Shown: in pieces, positions 35,183 through 45,446 of the stretch
How the letters are laid out: every line of letters begins with the position of its first letter
Numbering within the stretch: position 1 is the first letter of the stretch
Assembly (NCBI RefSeq): GCF_933775445.1
Contig: NC_065874.1
Location: 32,620,501-32,684,500, forward strand
Direction: 5' to 3'
Length of the DNA: 64,000 nt
Source of the DNA: Argentina anserina
Taxonomy: Eukaryota > Streptophyta > Magnoliopsida > Rosales > Rosaceae
Notes under the pieces: model-generated
Seen by the model: only the letters and a program-made list of their open reading frames with translations
Databases searched by the model: none
What the model was told of the DNA's origin: nothing
Position numbers and translations under genes: made by a program

Positions 35183-35695
35183 CAATGATGTCTTAAGTTT
35201 CCCAGATTCTGCTTCCCACCGCTTCCCAATTTCAGAGGCAGTGGATACGAAACAAGCTGGATTCAACACTCAAAGCATTGTCATCAGTGGTAGGATTTCA
35301 TCTTCAAATGTTCAGATAAACCTGGCTTATGTTCCCTGCGTTCTTTGTTGTCCATCTCTTCCACCGCCAGCGTAAGTGTTGCTACGTGGGTTACGGATTG
35401 CGAAAGGTTTTGACTTTTGTTTCTTTCGGATCAAGGGTTTCGCATAAAGGGAATCGATACAAGGTACGAGCTAGTGTCCTAAAACAAACAGGAATCCGTA
35501 TGGGTCTAGGAATTACAATCACAAATCCTAAATGGAATAGGATATAAAACCTATCAGCAAGATAGATTATGACTAATGCCTTCAAATGCTTGTGTTGGAC
35601 AAGTCTATAAAAACCGTTATTTCCTTCACTGTAAGAGTGTAAGGCACACATTCAGCTACGTTCAATTGGCTTTTAGAGAAAACCCAGAACTTAAA
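35183..35695. other. Spacer before the MPP6-like retrocopy
   Basis: Several short ORFs lie here (for example 35329-35547), but none matches a family I know. It may include the 5' UTR part of the copied mRNA, just before 35696. Confidence 0.35.
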
Positions 35696-36294
35696 ATGGG
35701 GAGAGAGCTTTCTAGCAGTTTGAGGAACTTGAAGTTCATGCAGAACGCAATTCAGAGAGAGATGGTGAAGCCTCAAGGTGAAGAATCAATTTTGAGATCC
35801 CCTGGTGTTGAGCGAAAGGGTTTTTCTTTTACATCTGCCGTTCCTACCCAACCAAGGAGCTGTGTGGTTATAACATAAGGTGACCCCAGACCTGCAGCAA
35901 TTAGAGGTAGGATGTCGTTCAAGGGTTTCAATCCATTAGTTGAGAAACCGAGTGAAGCATCAGCGATCCCTAATAGCGACTATCAAAGAAAGCAACACAC
36001 TGAAACACAAAATCTGAATAGCCTGGGTCACCACCCTATAAAGGGCTTTCCTTCAATAACCGGAATCAACCATCAGCAAATCCTAATGGATACCATAAAA
36101 GGAAACAGTTTGAAGAAGTTTGTGATAAACCACAGTATCCAAATAAATTTCATAAAACTAATCAAGGTTATCGGCAGTCAAGACTACATAAAAATAGGGA
36201 ATTCTTCAAGAAACCGGCTGATAGAAATTGCAGGACCAGACAATTCTTAGGCATCAAAGAATGTAATGAGAAGAGATTAATCATAACTAGGTGA
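35696..36294 (+). pseudogene. Intronless MPP6-like (M-phase phosphoprotein 6, exosome cofactor) retrocopy, broken
   Basis: The reading starts MGRELSSSLRNLKFMQNAIQ, the conserved opening of plant MPP6-like proteins, which bind the nuclear RNA exosome. It runs on to SCVVIT and then a TAA where the family has a Glu in the MEGDP motif. The same frame continues with GDPRPAAIRGRMSFKGFNP. Near 36030 the frame changes again, and the basic C-terminal tail (FEEVCDKPQYPNKFHK, ADRNCRTRQFL) is readable to a TGA at 36292-36294. No introns interrupt about 600 bp, so this looks like a processed copy. I saw no clear poly-A tail. Confidence 0.72.
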
Positions 36295-36739
36295 TGTCAC
36301 TTAGAATATAATTGCTTTCATATCCTGTCAGTAACTTGTATGTAGATCTATGTAAGATAACAGACCCCATGCTAGACTTTAAACACAGACAATTCAAACA
36401 AGTGTAAGAAATTTTTTTGATTCAGCTTATAATTTGTATTTTGCATTTTTCACGCTAAGTTACATCCATATTCACTGCATTTTCCATATACAATACTCAA
36501 GTTGCCAGGTCTGACCAAAAATCAAACCAATTTTACTAGGTATTGTGGAGCCGAGAAAACCCACAACAGCGCTTGAGAATATATACCTCACTATCAACCT
36601 CATTTGCGAGCCAAATTCCAAACATAAAGGAACAAACCAGCCCCCAGAGGGCTAGTTGCTGTTTCTTGGAGATTTCAGCTTCTTTTTGCAGTGGCCGTCA
36701 CACAATTTAAGTAGATGACAGCTCTTCAGCCAGCTGAAA
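36295..36739. other. Spacer and 3' UTR of the CLC-f gene (minus strand)
   Basis: No ORF of interest. The part nearest 36739 should be the 3' UTR of the chloride channel gene read on the minus strand. Confidence 0.45.
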
Positions 36740-37755
36740 TTAATGGCCATTTGTTAATTCGTCAAAATTCTCTTTTCTATGTTGATGAATTGATTTCCTG
36801 TGAGTTATCTCATCCCTGCATAAACAAAGGATATCATTCTAAATAAGAGCTAAGTTCAACAAAGTTGTATCTGCATTAACTAAAGGAGAGGAACTTGCAT
36901 CTCGTTTAGGAAAGATATAAGATAAAAAAGAGGTAGATTCAATCAAGGATTGTTTAGGAGATTAATATAGCAAGTGATTAAGGCTCTGTATTCTATCATT
37001 TCTCATTTCTGAATCAATGAAGTCGAGAGGAAGGTACACTTGAAAACAAGAAACCAGGCATCAAACATAATTGATAACTTAATGCAAACCTGACCTGAGA
37101 CACTTCATGATTGAATCATAACGAAGAATAGCAATAAGTCTCCGCCTTGTTTCTTTTGGTGGTTGTCTACCACGCTTAACCACAGGCAACTGCTTGATAT
37201 CTTTGGCCTCCATTAGCTCCTTTGCCATTAACAAACCTGTGTCTGGATAACAGGTTAGTAGACCTCGGGTTCCTCCATGAAAGCTGATTTCTCTAGTACA
37301 TATAGAGGATACAAGACAGGTATTTTCCTGTAAAGATTCCAAATTTTGCATATCATTAGGAAATATGAGCTGTTATACTAGAAATCACATGCAACTATGT
37401 CATATGACGAGTATTAGTATATATAAAACCATAAACATGCATATATGTCACCACATACATCCAGAAATCTAGAATCACTCTTCAAGGTATCAGTTGACTT
37501 CCTTGATTGATACCGTCTCACATCACCATACGTCAATATTCCCTCCAGAAAATCTTCATCATCAACTACTAACAGACAATTCCGATGATTGTCATGCATG
37601 GATTGAATTGCCTCTTGTATAGTTACGGTCAGGGAAACTTTCACATAATTTGTTGACATGGCACGCGAAACCTAACAATTGCAAAAATTGGATAAGACAG
37701 GTTAAGTGAAGTAATTTAGAAGCTGAAAAGAGAGGCTGCAATTGCAAAAAGGAAT

Positions 37756-37803
<48 letters not shown>

Positions 37804-39214
37804 CCTTCAGATTTTCCAGAAGCATTTCTTCAGTTAATTCAGCATCAGAAGTATTTCCCATTGTGGACAGTTCCAGATCATCTCCACTATCACGTTGTCT
37901 CCAACTAACTTCATCTTTCTCTTCAGCAGCCGAAACAGAAGAGTAACCTCTTGCAGAATTCCGCGTATCAGATGCTTCAGTTTCCTTTCCCTGGTTTACC
38001 ACAGAGGGAACCCATATTGCCAATCCAACAGCCCCCTATTTGCACAAAAATATACAAAACATAAGAACACAAAGCTTGAACATCTCTTGACATTGTCCGC
38101 ACTTTCCCAAATTGGGAAATGATTTCATGAGATAATGCACTTCGACCAAATCTAACGATTTCATTCTGTTCAAGGAATGCAAATAAATCCAGCAGTTTTG
38201 AAGCAAAACAATAGAAAAATTACCATGAGAGGAAGCAATATTCGATAATCTTTTGTCAGCTCAAACAGAAGGAGAACTGACGTCAATGGCACCGAACAAA
38301 CTGAAGCCAGCATAGCAGCCATCCCCACCTACGAAATTTTAGGGTATATCAAGTCATCTCAGTACATGTTTACCATTACTACAAAAAGGATCTTGTTACA
38401 AATTACAATACCAGTGCATATGCCTGTGGCTGAGCAACAGCAGCATTTCCTGGAATTGCTGAATTAATCAATTCTGCCGCGGAACCCCCAAATACAGCAC
38501 CAACAGCAGCCCCAATCATCAAGCTTGGTGCATATAGTCCACCTACTAGCCCAGAACCCTTGCATAAAGCTGTCGCTACAACTTTGGCTGCTGATAACTG
38601 AGTTAACAGCCAGATTCCAGGAGCGGAAGCAGTCTTTCCAGTATGCAGAATTTCTTCAACATTTGTGAAACCCCAGTACAGAATCCCCGGATACCTGAGA
38701 GCAATCAAGCCAGCTCCTAAACCACCTAAAGCAGGGCATGCAACTGCAGGAAGGCCAAATCTTTCCTTGATATAATCAAAAAACTTTGTGAACCAAGCAA
38801 CCAAGCGATTGAAGGCAACACTCACAGCACCACATAGCATTCCCAATATAAGGTAGAGGGGCAATTCTGCAAGGAAAAAAAAACAGATTAAATAAAAGTA
38901 CTGCACAATAGGTACGTCCAAAAATACGTTATTACATCCTACAAAATTTAGTGCAAGTCAGTTTACAAGTATAGATGTCCTGGGTTTTGCTTTTTGGACA
39001 ATTCAATATCAAAATCTAGAAGTAACTGCAATAAGAAAACGTAAATCAAAATTTACCAAATGCTACACAAAGTGACTGTTAACCACCACAGGTCATTAAC
39101 ATAGCACATCCATTCAACACACACATATGGATGCCACTTTCGGACAAAATCAAATGGTGCATATAAAGATAGATCAAACATGAAGTATACATTTATAATG
39201 ACAAAGGCTAAAAA

Positions 39215-39264
<50 letters not shown>

Positions 39265-41906
39265 CAAAGTTTATTACCTGCAGCAGATTTCAAATCGTAA
39301 ACAGGCACTGTGAAGGCTGACTGTGTCCCAAGTAAAACATTAGATACTGTCGAGGATATAACAGAAGCCAATATAATCATTGCGGTGGTAAAAGGAGGAG
39401 AGTTCTCTGCTCGAAGCGGTCTTAACACCGTTTCAATAGCAAAGAAACAACCAGCAACTGCCGCATTAAATCCTGAAAAGAAGAAATCCTAAAACTCAGT
39501 ATCTATTGGTGCCATTGTTAACATAAATTGAAGAAGCAGAACTATATAAAGAGGCACTGTTAAATACATAGATTATCACCCCATTATTGTAGCAAAACAC
39601 AATAAGTATTCATGTCATTGATTTAAGCCATGCAGGTTAAAATGATACTGATTACGAGTCCATGTCACAATGATTCCTTTGTCATTTTACTCATACTAGG
39701 AATGGCAGTAATTGCCAGCTCAGTACCATCATGCTTGTATTTGATGATCTGAATACCAATAACTATTACACAGAAGCCTTCCTAAGTGCCTTTGCTTTCA
39801 GATCAATCCTAATAACACAGAGCTGCACTACTTTTGTGCTCATACTGAAATTGTATGGACATTTCAAGTCTATCCTGACTCCTGAGACTCACATGGCAAA
39901 ATAATTGCATTTACTAAGGAATTTCACACTTCCCACAGTTCTTATAGAAAGAACTTAAATCATTTTTCTGTTTCTAATAGGTACGGATTAGATCATTAGA
40001 TTGATTGTTAAAGGAATGAAGGTAATACAACACTAGATTATTGTTGAAAAGTATTGTGTGGCATGAGTTTTCGTCATCATTTAGTGAAAAGAAAAAAAGT
40101 TAGGAGGACAAAGAAACAATGAAACAGAACCAAATAATGAAATATGTGGAAACAATTGCTGGACATGTGATTCTGGTTACCTGAAGAAATTCCAGCAGCA
40201 GCACCTGCTGCAACGAGCGCAATCTTCCTTTCTCTGTTGTTTTCCATCATTAATGAGAACCCATTGGCACAGGATTTTCCAATATCTACACTAGGGCCTT
40301 CAGGACCTAAAGAACAACCAGTACCTAACGTAATAGCTGCCTGGACGGCCTTTATTGTTGGAAAGACGCCAGCTAGTAAATCAAATCCTTGCCCCTGAGA
40401 GGAACTGGATTGCCTTATTTGATCTAATATTTCAAGTAAACCATGCATCATGCCAACAATAACCCCACCCGTAACAGGTATTAAAAGTATCCGATGCCAG
40501 GTATCGCCCAGTCTCTGCAGACGGAGCCACGCCGCACCTTCATTTGGAGTACCAGCCCAGGCCCATTCGTGTATAACATGTACCTAAAGGAGCACTACAC
40601 TATCAACAAAAGTGAAAAGAATTGACTAAAATATGACATATTCTTATATTCTCTGGAATCTACAGCTTAAAGCACCATCCTTTACAGTAATTGACATTTA
40701 TATTGTCTCTAATCTCTCTTATATTACTTTCTCATTTAAACAATGCAAAGACACAGACAATAGCGTAAAAGTTCACAGTTCCAGAAACTAACAAGTTATC
40801 AATTTCAAAACTTGGAAAATATTTCACAATTTCAAAACTTGGAAAATATTTCACAATTTCAGAAACTAACAAGTTATCAATTTCAAAACTTGGAAAATGC
40901 ATTTGGCAACCACAAATCACCATCTCTCATCAGTTGCATCCTAACATAATTACCAAACCCAGATTGACTGAAATCATTTCCAAATAATCTACTACTTGTC
41001 TAGAATAGGCAGAGTCAAACATCATAGTACACTCATCATTTAACTTAGAAAACTCCAAATTTAGGAGAACTGGATCTAGAGCCAAAAGCGCATCCTTTTA
41101 TCGGTGCTTCCCAACCAAAACTACCAAACCAATTCCTCACACAATTTTCATTCCAACTCTAAACTATTAAACTACAGTAACATTTACAATACCTCGTAAA
41201 AAGTTCAAAGTTTGGCAACCAAAAACCACCACCTCCCAAGCTTCTAACCATAATTATCAAACCATCAAGTAAATAAAACACCATACACCATCTTTATCAC
41301 TACATTATACTCTCTACGGTGTCCAAACAATTCAAAAGTGCACACATTATTCATGGAATCACAAAATTCAAAAAAGCTAGATCATAATTTGATGAATGTG
41401 AATAGAGTACATGTGAAGCTCACCCCTTTGTTAAATGCAGCAACAAAGAGACCGGTGGCGAGGCCGAGAATGCACCCAAGGAGAAGCATGGCCCACTCTG
41501 GCGGAGCACTATCGGCAAGTTCATCGTCCTCATCGATTCCGGCCGACGACGACGAGTCATGATTACTACTATGCCGCAGCTGATCCACCGGCGATCGCCG
41601 CCGCTCCCTCCGATTACTCTCCCAATCTCTCTCCCTATTCCCTTCGACCCGCTTGAAACTGTTCCGGCGACCGGAAATCCCTCCGGCGCCGTCCAAATGC
41701 TTCAGCAGCAGATCCTTGAACGCACCGACTCTACTGCTCGGGCTCGTGCTACTTTTCCGGCTCAGTATCCCCTCCTGCGCTTCCAAGTCTCCGTTGCCGC
41801 CGTCACCGCCGTCGTCCTCCGTCGAAACTGCGCCGTGCTCGTCTTCGGTGTAGTCTTTCGAGGATCTCAGCAGAAGAGTCTCATCGCTGTACTCCTCTCC
41901 TGACAT
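36740..41906 (-). CDS. CLC-F: CLC-f type chloride channel/transporter, nine exons, 800 aa
   Basis: An anion channel or anion/proton exchanger of the plant CLC family; known CLC-f proteins are in internal membranes. Exons (minus strand, in order) are 41906-41424, 40583-40182, 39472-39278, 38876-38412, 38328-38224, 38035-37805, 37671-37459, 37327-37095 and 36815-36740. They sum to 2403 nt, with frame kept at every junction and a TAA stop. The N terminus (MSGEEYSDETLLLRSS) is long, Ser-rich and cytosolic, followed by the first helix (WAMLLLGCILGLATGLFVAA). The selectivity motifs are GCSLGPEGPSVDIG, where the gating Glu is present, and GSGLVGGLYAPSLMIGA. Two C-terminal CBS segments follow (VSLTVTIQEAIQSMHDNHRN, GILTYGDVRR; LMAKELMEAKDIKQLPVV, LIAILRYDSI). 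The start is the ATG at 41906; an upstream GTG is in frame but not used. Arabidopsis CLC-f is about 780 aa. A promoter probably lies in 41907-42150. Confidence 0.95.
37755..37804 (-). repeat. (TG)n(AG)n microsatellite touching a splice donor of CLC-f
   Basis: On the minus strand the intron after exon 6 begins GTCTCTCTCTC and runs into (CT)n then (CA)n. The donor is therefore the edge of the microsatellite. Repeat length change here could affect splicing. Confidence 0.8.
39217..39262. repeat. (GA)n microsatellite in intron 3 of CLC-f
   Basis: About 23 uninterrupted GA units, close to but not touching the donor at 39277. Confidence 0.9.
40782..40898. repeat. Short tandem and nested repeat in intron 1 of CLC-f
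   Basis: The words AATTTCAAAACTTGGAAAAT (three copies) and CAGAAACTAACAAGTTATC (two copies) alternate, with units of 27 bp and a block repeated after about 77 bp. No known function. Confidence 0.8.
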
Positions 41907-42600
41907 CCTCCTCACCCAATCGAAATTCCGATTCTGCCCCCGTCGTCGATACTTCTAACAATCCAGAATTCGATTCTCTCTGGTTTTTTCTTCTTCTTCG
42001 ATTCACTGTGATTCTGTTACAGGCCACATTTGCTTCAAGAACTTCTCGAGGGCATTTTCGTCATTTAATTCCCCTGTACGTCTCAACGCGTTGGTAACTA
42101 CGGAGAGCATGACGGTTCGGGTCAACTTATGGGCCGTGTTATTCGGTGGAATTATCAAATAACCCGGCCCATAATAATAAAGGTTGTATAGCCGGGACTC
42201 CTTTTCCGGTTAGGCTGAGGCGTTGCTCTCGGACGACGTCGTTTGAGGTACCTGTTAAGGTGAGAAAGACTCGTTCTTTTTGCTTGAATTCCATGGCTTC
42301 TTCTCTAATTTTCTACTATGTTGTGTTTCTCATGCTTATTTCTCTTGTGTGTATAAAAGATGGAGACCTTAGCTATGTAGTAGTGTAGTGTGACACCATT
42401 TCAACTCACAACATGATCCTGGTTTAAATCTAATCAAGCTTTTTGTTGTTGTATATAGGTTAGAATCACTAGATGGTTCGGTTAACCTCACCTCTTTCAG
42501 CATGTATGTGAAGGTATTGATGTGTCAATACTCACAGCCCAGTACTAAACCCTAGTGGTACACTGATATTGTGAATTCGACATATGATGGAAGTTACTTG
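41907..42600. other. Upstream region of CLC-f and possible leader of the T1/BTB copy
   Basis: No coding region was recognised. On the plus strand, AAG|GTGAGA at about 42259 resembles a splice donor, so an old 5' leader of the downstream T1/BTB-pentapeptide gene may lie here, giving a shared divergent promoter. That is only inferred. Confidence 0.35.
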
Positions 42601-43034
42601 CAGGGCTTCCAGTTTAGATATAGACCTGATATGATGCCATGAATAATTCTATAAACACTAATCAGACTAGCTAGCTGGTAGCTGCCATATAGGCAACAGT
42701 GACATCGTAGATTGCTATTGCTACCATTTGCTAGGGATTGATCGTCCTTTGTTCAATTCCATTGCAACCGTCTTAAAGCTTCGGCATATTGTAGGGAATT
42801 ACATGCTTCTCTATTTGCAGGGCTTCCAGTTTAGATATAGACCTGATATGATGCCATGAATAATTCTATAAACACTAATCAGACTAGCTAGCTGGTAGCT
42901 GCCATATAGGCAACAGTGACATCGTAGATTGCTATTGCTACCATTTGCTAGGGATTGATCGTCCTTTGTTCAATTCCATTGCAACCGTCTTAAAGCTTCG
43001 GCATATTGTAGGGAATTACATGCTTCTCTATTTG
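42601..43034. repeat. 217-bp tandem duplication, identical copies
   Basis: Copy 1 (42601-42817) and copy 2 (42818-43034) both start CAGGGCTTCCAGTTTAGATA and end CTCTATTTG. I compared them base by base and found no difference. No ORF of note lies inside. Confidence 0.95.
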
Positions 43035-43557
43035 ATTTCTCTCCTACCTGCAGCTTTCATTCCCTTATTGATTTCTTTATCCTGTGATAATTGTCCAGCT
43101 AGAACCCTTCCCAATACAAAATCCCAAAACATGAAATACACTGGATACCTAGCTAGTGATCGACTTGGAATTAAGGATTTGCGTCCCATAGATATAGTCC
43201 CATAAATATTTGCGTCGATTGAGTTGTGAGCTAGCAGAGCATAGAAGAGACCTGATAGAATGACCACTTCAGGTTAGTGTACAAGATCTGTTTCACTGTT
43301 TGTGTTCTTGCTGATAATTAACTTCCCCATAAAACATATATATTTGTTCCATGCATGTTTAGTTTGCATCTATAGAATTATGTTTTTTTCGATGGAGATC
43401 TATATATTCATGTTGATGTACGTAATTATGTAATGTACTGTGATAATTCAGGTCCATTCTGGGAATAACATTGGTTGCTAATAATACGTATCGATCTTTT
43501 TGTCTATTCGATCTTTTTCCTCTCGTATTTTCAATATATCTCTCAAAGCATGGAGCA
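43035..43557. other. Spacer before the first T1/BTB-pentapeptide copy
   Basis: AT-rich DNA with short chance ORFs, no gene recognised. It may be leader or intron of the downstream copy. Confidence 0.4.
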
Positions 43558-44526
43558 ATGTCAAAGGAGGAGATTGGATCTTCCTCTATGGTGCACCTCA
43601 ACATTGGAGGACAAAAGTTCTGCACGACTGTTCATACTCTGAATCATCGGGAACCAAATTCTAAGCTTGCTGAAATTGTGCACCAGGAGCCTGAAAACAA
43701 ATATGTTTTCTATGATAGGGATGGCCAAATTTTCATTCACATTCTTAATTGGCTAAGGCGTGGCGTTCTTCCAAACTTTGATGTTGTTAATGCCAAAGAA
43801 CTTTTCAGAGAAGCAAAATACTACCAACTACAAGGGCTGATCGCTGATGGATAACATACTAGCTGATTTTACAAGCCAATATATTCGTTCTTCTGCAAAG
43901 AAGTATGAGTCTGGCTCTCTAATTAATAGACGAAAATTTCAAGGTGCTAAACTTTGCGGCCTCAATCTTTCATCTGTAAAACATTTTCCACGCAGTGATT
44001 TTAGTACTGCATGTCTAAGGAATGTGTCATTCTCACATTCAAGACTTTTGAGTTCTAAGTTCGACAGAGCAGATGCCGAGGGTGCTGACTTCCGCATTGC
44101 AGAATTGCCATGGTGCATGTTCATTCAGTGGGGCAAATCTCCGTAGAACTCTGTTTTCTGGTGCAGATTTGAATTTTGCAACCTTAAACAATGCTGATCT
44201 TACTAATGCCAATTTTAAGGGAGCAAATTTGAGGTATGCAAAGTTAAACGATGCTGATATTACGGATGCCAATTTTCAGGGAGCCGACTAAGTCATGCAA
44301 CCTTGAATAATGCTAATCTTAAAAACGCCAATTTGGGGGAGCAAATTTGTATGGAGCAAACTTGAAAGGTGTCAAGTTGAGCAAGACTAAAATGAAGAAT
44401 GCAGATCTTTGAGGTGCTTATCATAGCTTATCAGAAGCCGATCTGGAAGAAGCTTACTTGGAGGGTGCAAACTTCACTAGATCATCTTTCCCAGACTCTA
44501 TGGCTCTTTATTTTCTTAGCTCTTAG
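43558..44526 (+). pseudogene. T1/BTB-pentapeptide protein copy 1 (FIP2/KCTD9-like), frameshifted
   Basis: The reading starts MSKEEIGSSSMVHLNIGGQK at 43558 and reads a complete T1/BTB fold (LNHREPNSKLAEIV, VFYDRDGQIFIHILNWLRRG, LFREAKYYQLQGLI), with a stop at 43852-43854. The continuing reading is one base off (DNILADFTSQYI, LCGLNLSSVKHF). After another frame change it becomes pentapeptide repeats of A(D/N)LXX type (FSGADLNFATLNNADLTNAN). Further breaks lie at about 44290 and 44412, ending at 44526. Arabidopsis At5g55000 (FIP2) has this architecture. The T1 part alone (98 aa) is an intact ORF and could still be made, so it may be a truncated gene rather than fully dead. Confidence 0.8.
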
Positions 44527-44582
44527 CTTCCTGGCATATAATACATAGAAAATACAATTGAATGACATTTTCTAACACCTTC

Positions 44583-44662
44583 TCTCATAAGGACCTTCTC
44601 TATAATATATGTAGCCGGACCTTATCTCATAAGGACCTTCTCTATAATATATGTAGCCGGAT
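44583..44662. repeat. 42-bp direct repeat, two copies
   Basis: CTCATAAGGACCTTCTCTAT and the following bases to GTAGCCGGA occur twice with a period of 42 bp, just after the first T1/BTB copy. Confidence 0.85.
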
Positions 44663-45104
44663 GAGACTCTCAATTGTGTAAAACATTATTTCTTAATTTT
44701 GAGTCATTCTATATGATTTATATTTAAACTATTTACTGTATGCTTTAAATCAGAAAATAAATGTTTCTGTTATGTATTGAAAACAAGTGTTTGAGGTTTT
44801 GTTATGTACAAATGATCGAATGATGGTATGACTCCGAAGCTCAAACTTTTGGTAAAGAAGGTAGTGCCCCATAGACAAAGATATACAAGTAAGCAACTCC
44901 ACTATTTAGTTTACGATGATCAATACTTAATCTTCTTTTGATAACCATAGATCTTCAACTAGAATACACAATTTGTTCAACCTACAACCACAAACCAAAA
45001 TAGATGATATTTTCGATTAAAAAAAAAGATAATATTTCTGTTTTGAGTTCATACAGCAGATCTTACACGTACCGATATTATTGAGTTCATACAGAATGAA
45101 ACCA

Positions 45105-45445
45105 GCAGTAGGAAGAAGTTGAAAGGTGTAAATCTTTCTGGCCTTGATCTGTCAGGGTTGGACCTGTCAAAGGTGGATTTTAGCTTTGCATGTATGAAAA
45201 ATGTCTGCTTTGCAAATTCAAATCTTGCAGATTCGTGTTTCAATTACGTTGATGCCGAATGAGGGGACTTTAGCTATGCATGTCTGAAAAATCAAAAATG
45301 TGTCTTTAGTCTTTTTTCAATCATGTTGATGTTGAAGGTGGGGCTTTTAGCTATGCCTGTACGAAGGATGTGTGCATTTCGAATGTAAATCTTACACGGT
45401 CGTGTTTCAATAATGTTGATGCTGTGGTGGGACGTTTATTAGCTA
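45105..45445 (+). pseudogene. Pentapeptide-repeat remnant, copy 2 of the T1/BTB-pentapeptide cluster
   Basis: The plus strand reads KGVNLSGLDLSGLDLSKVDF, then SFACMKNVCFANSNLADSCF, then a stop within the repeats, and decayed further repeats (GDFSYACLKN) to about 45445. No T1 domain belonging to this copy was recognised upstream. The array runs straight into a T1 domain fragment of copy 3, which suggests an old recombination joint. Confidence 0.72.
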
Positions 45446-45446
45446 T

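Noticed and set aside
37592..37804. Ser/Leu and His/Thr dipeptide coding run after exon 6 of CLC-f
   Set aside because: Translation of an intronic microsatellite past the donor; the CBS domain resumes only after the acceptor at 37672.
39174..39277. Extension of CLC-f exon 3 through the (GA)n tract
   Set aside because: A GTAATA donor precedes the tract and the next exon joins in frame.
41907..41915. Earlier CLC-f start at 41915
   Set aside because: That codon is GTG; the first ATG in frame is at 41906.
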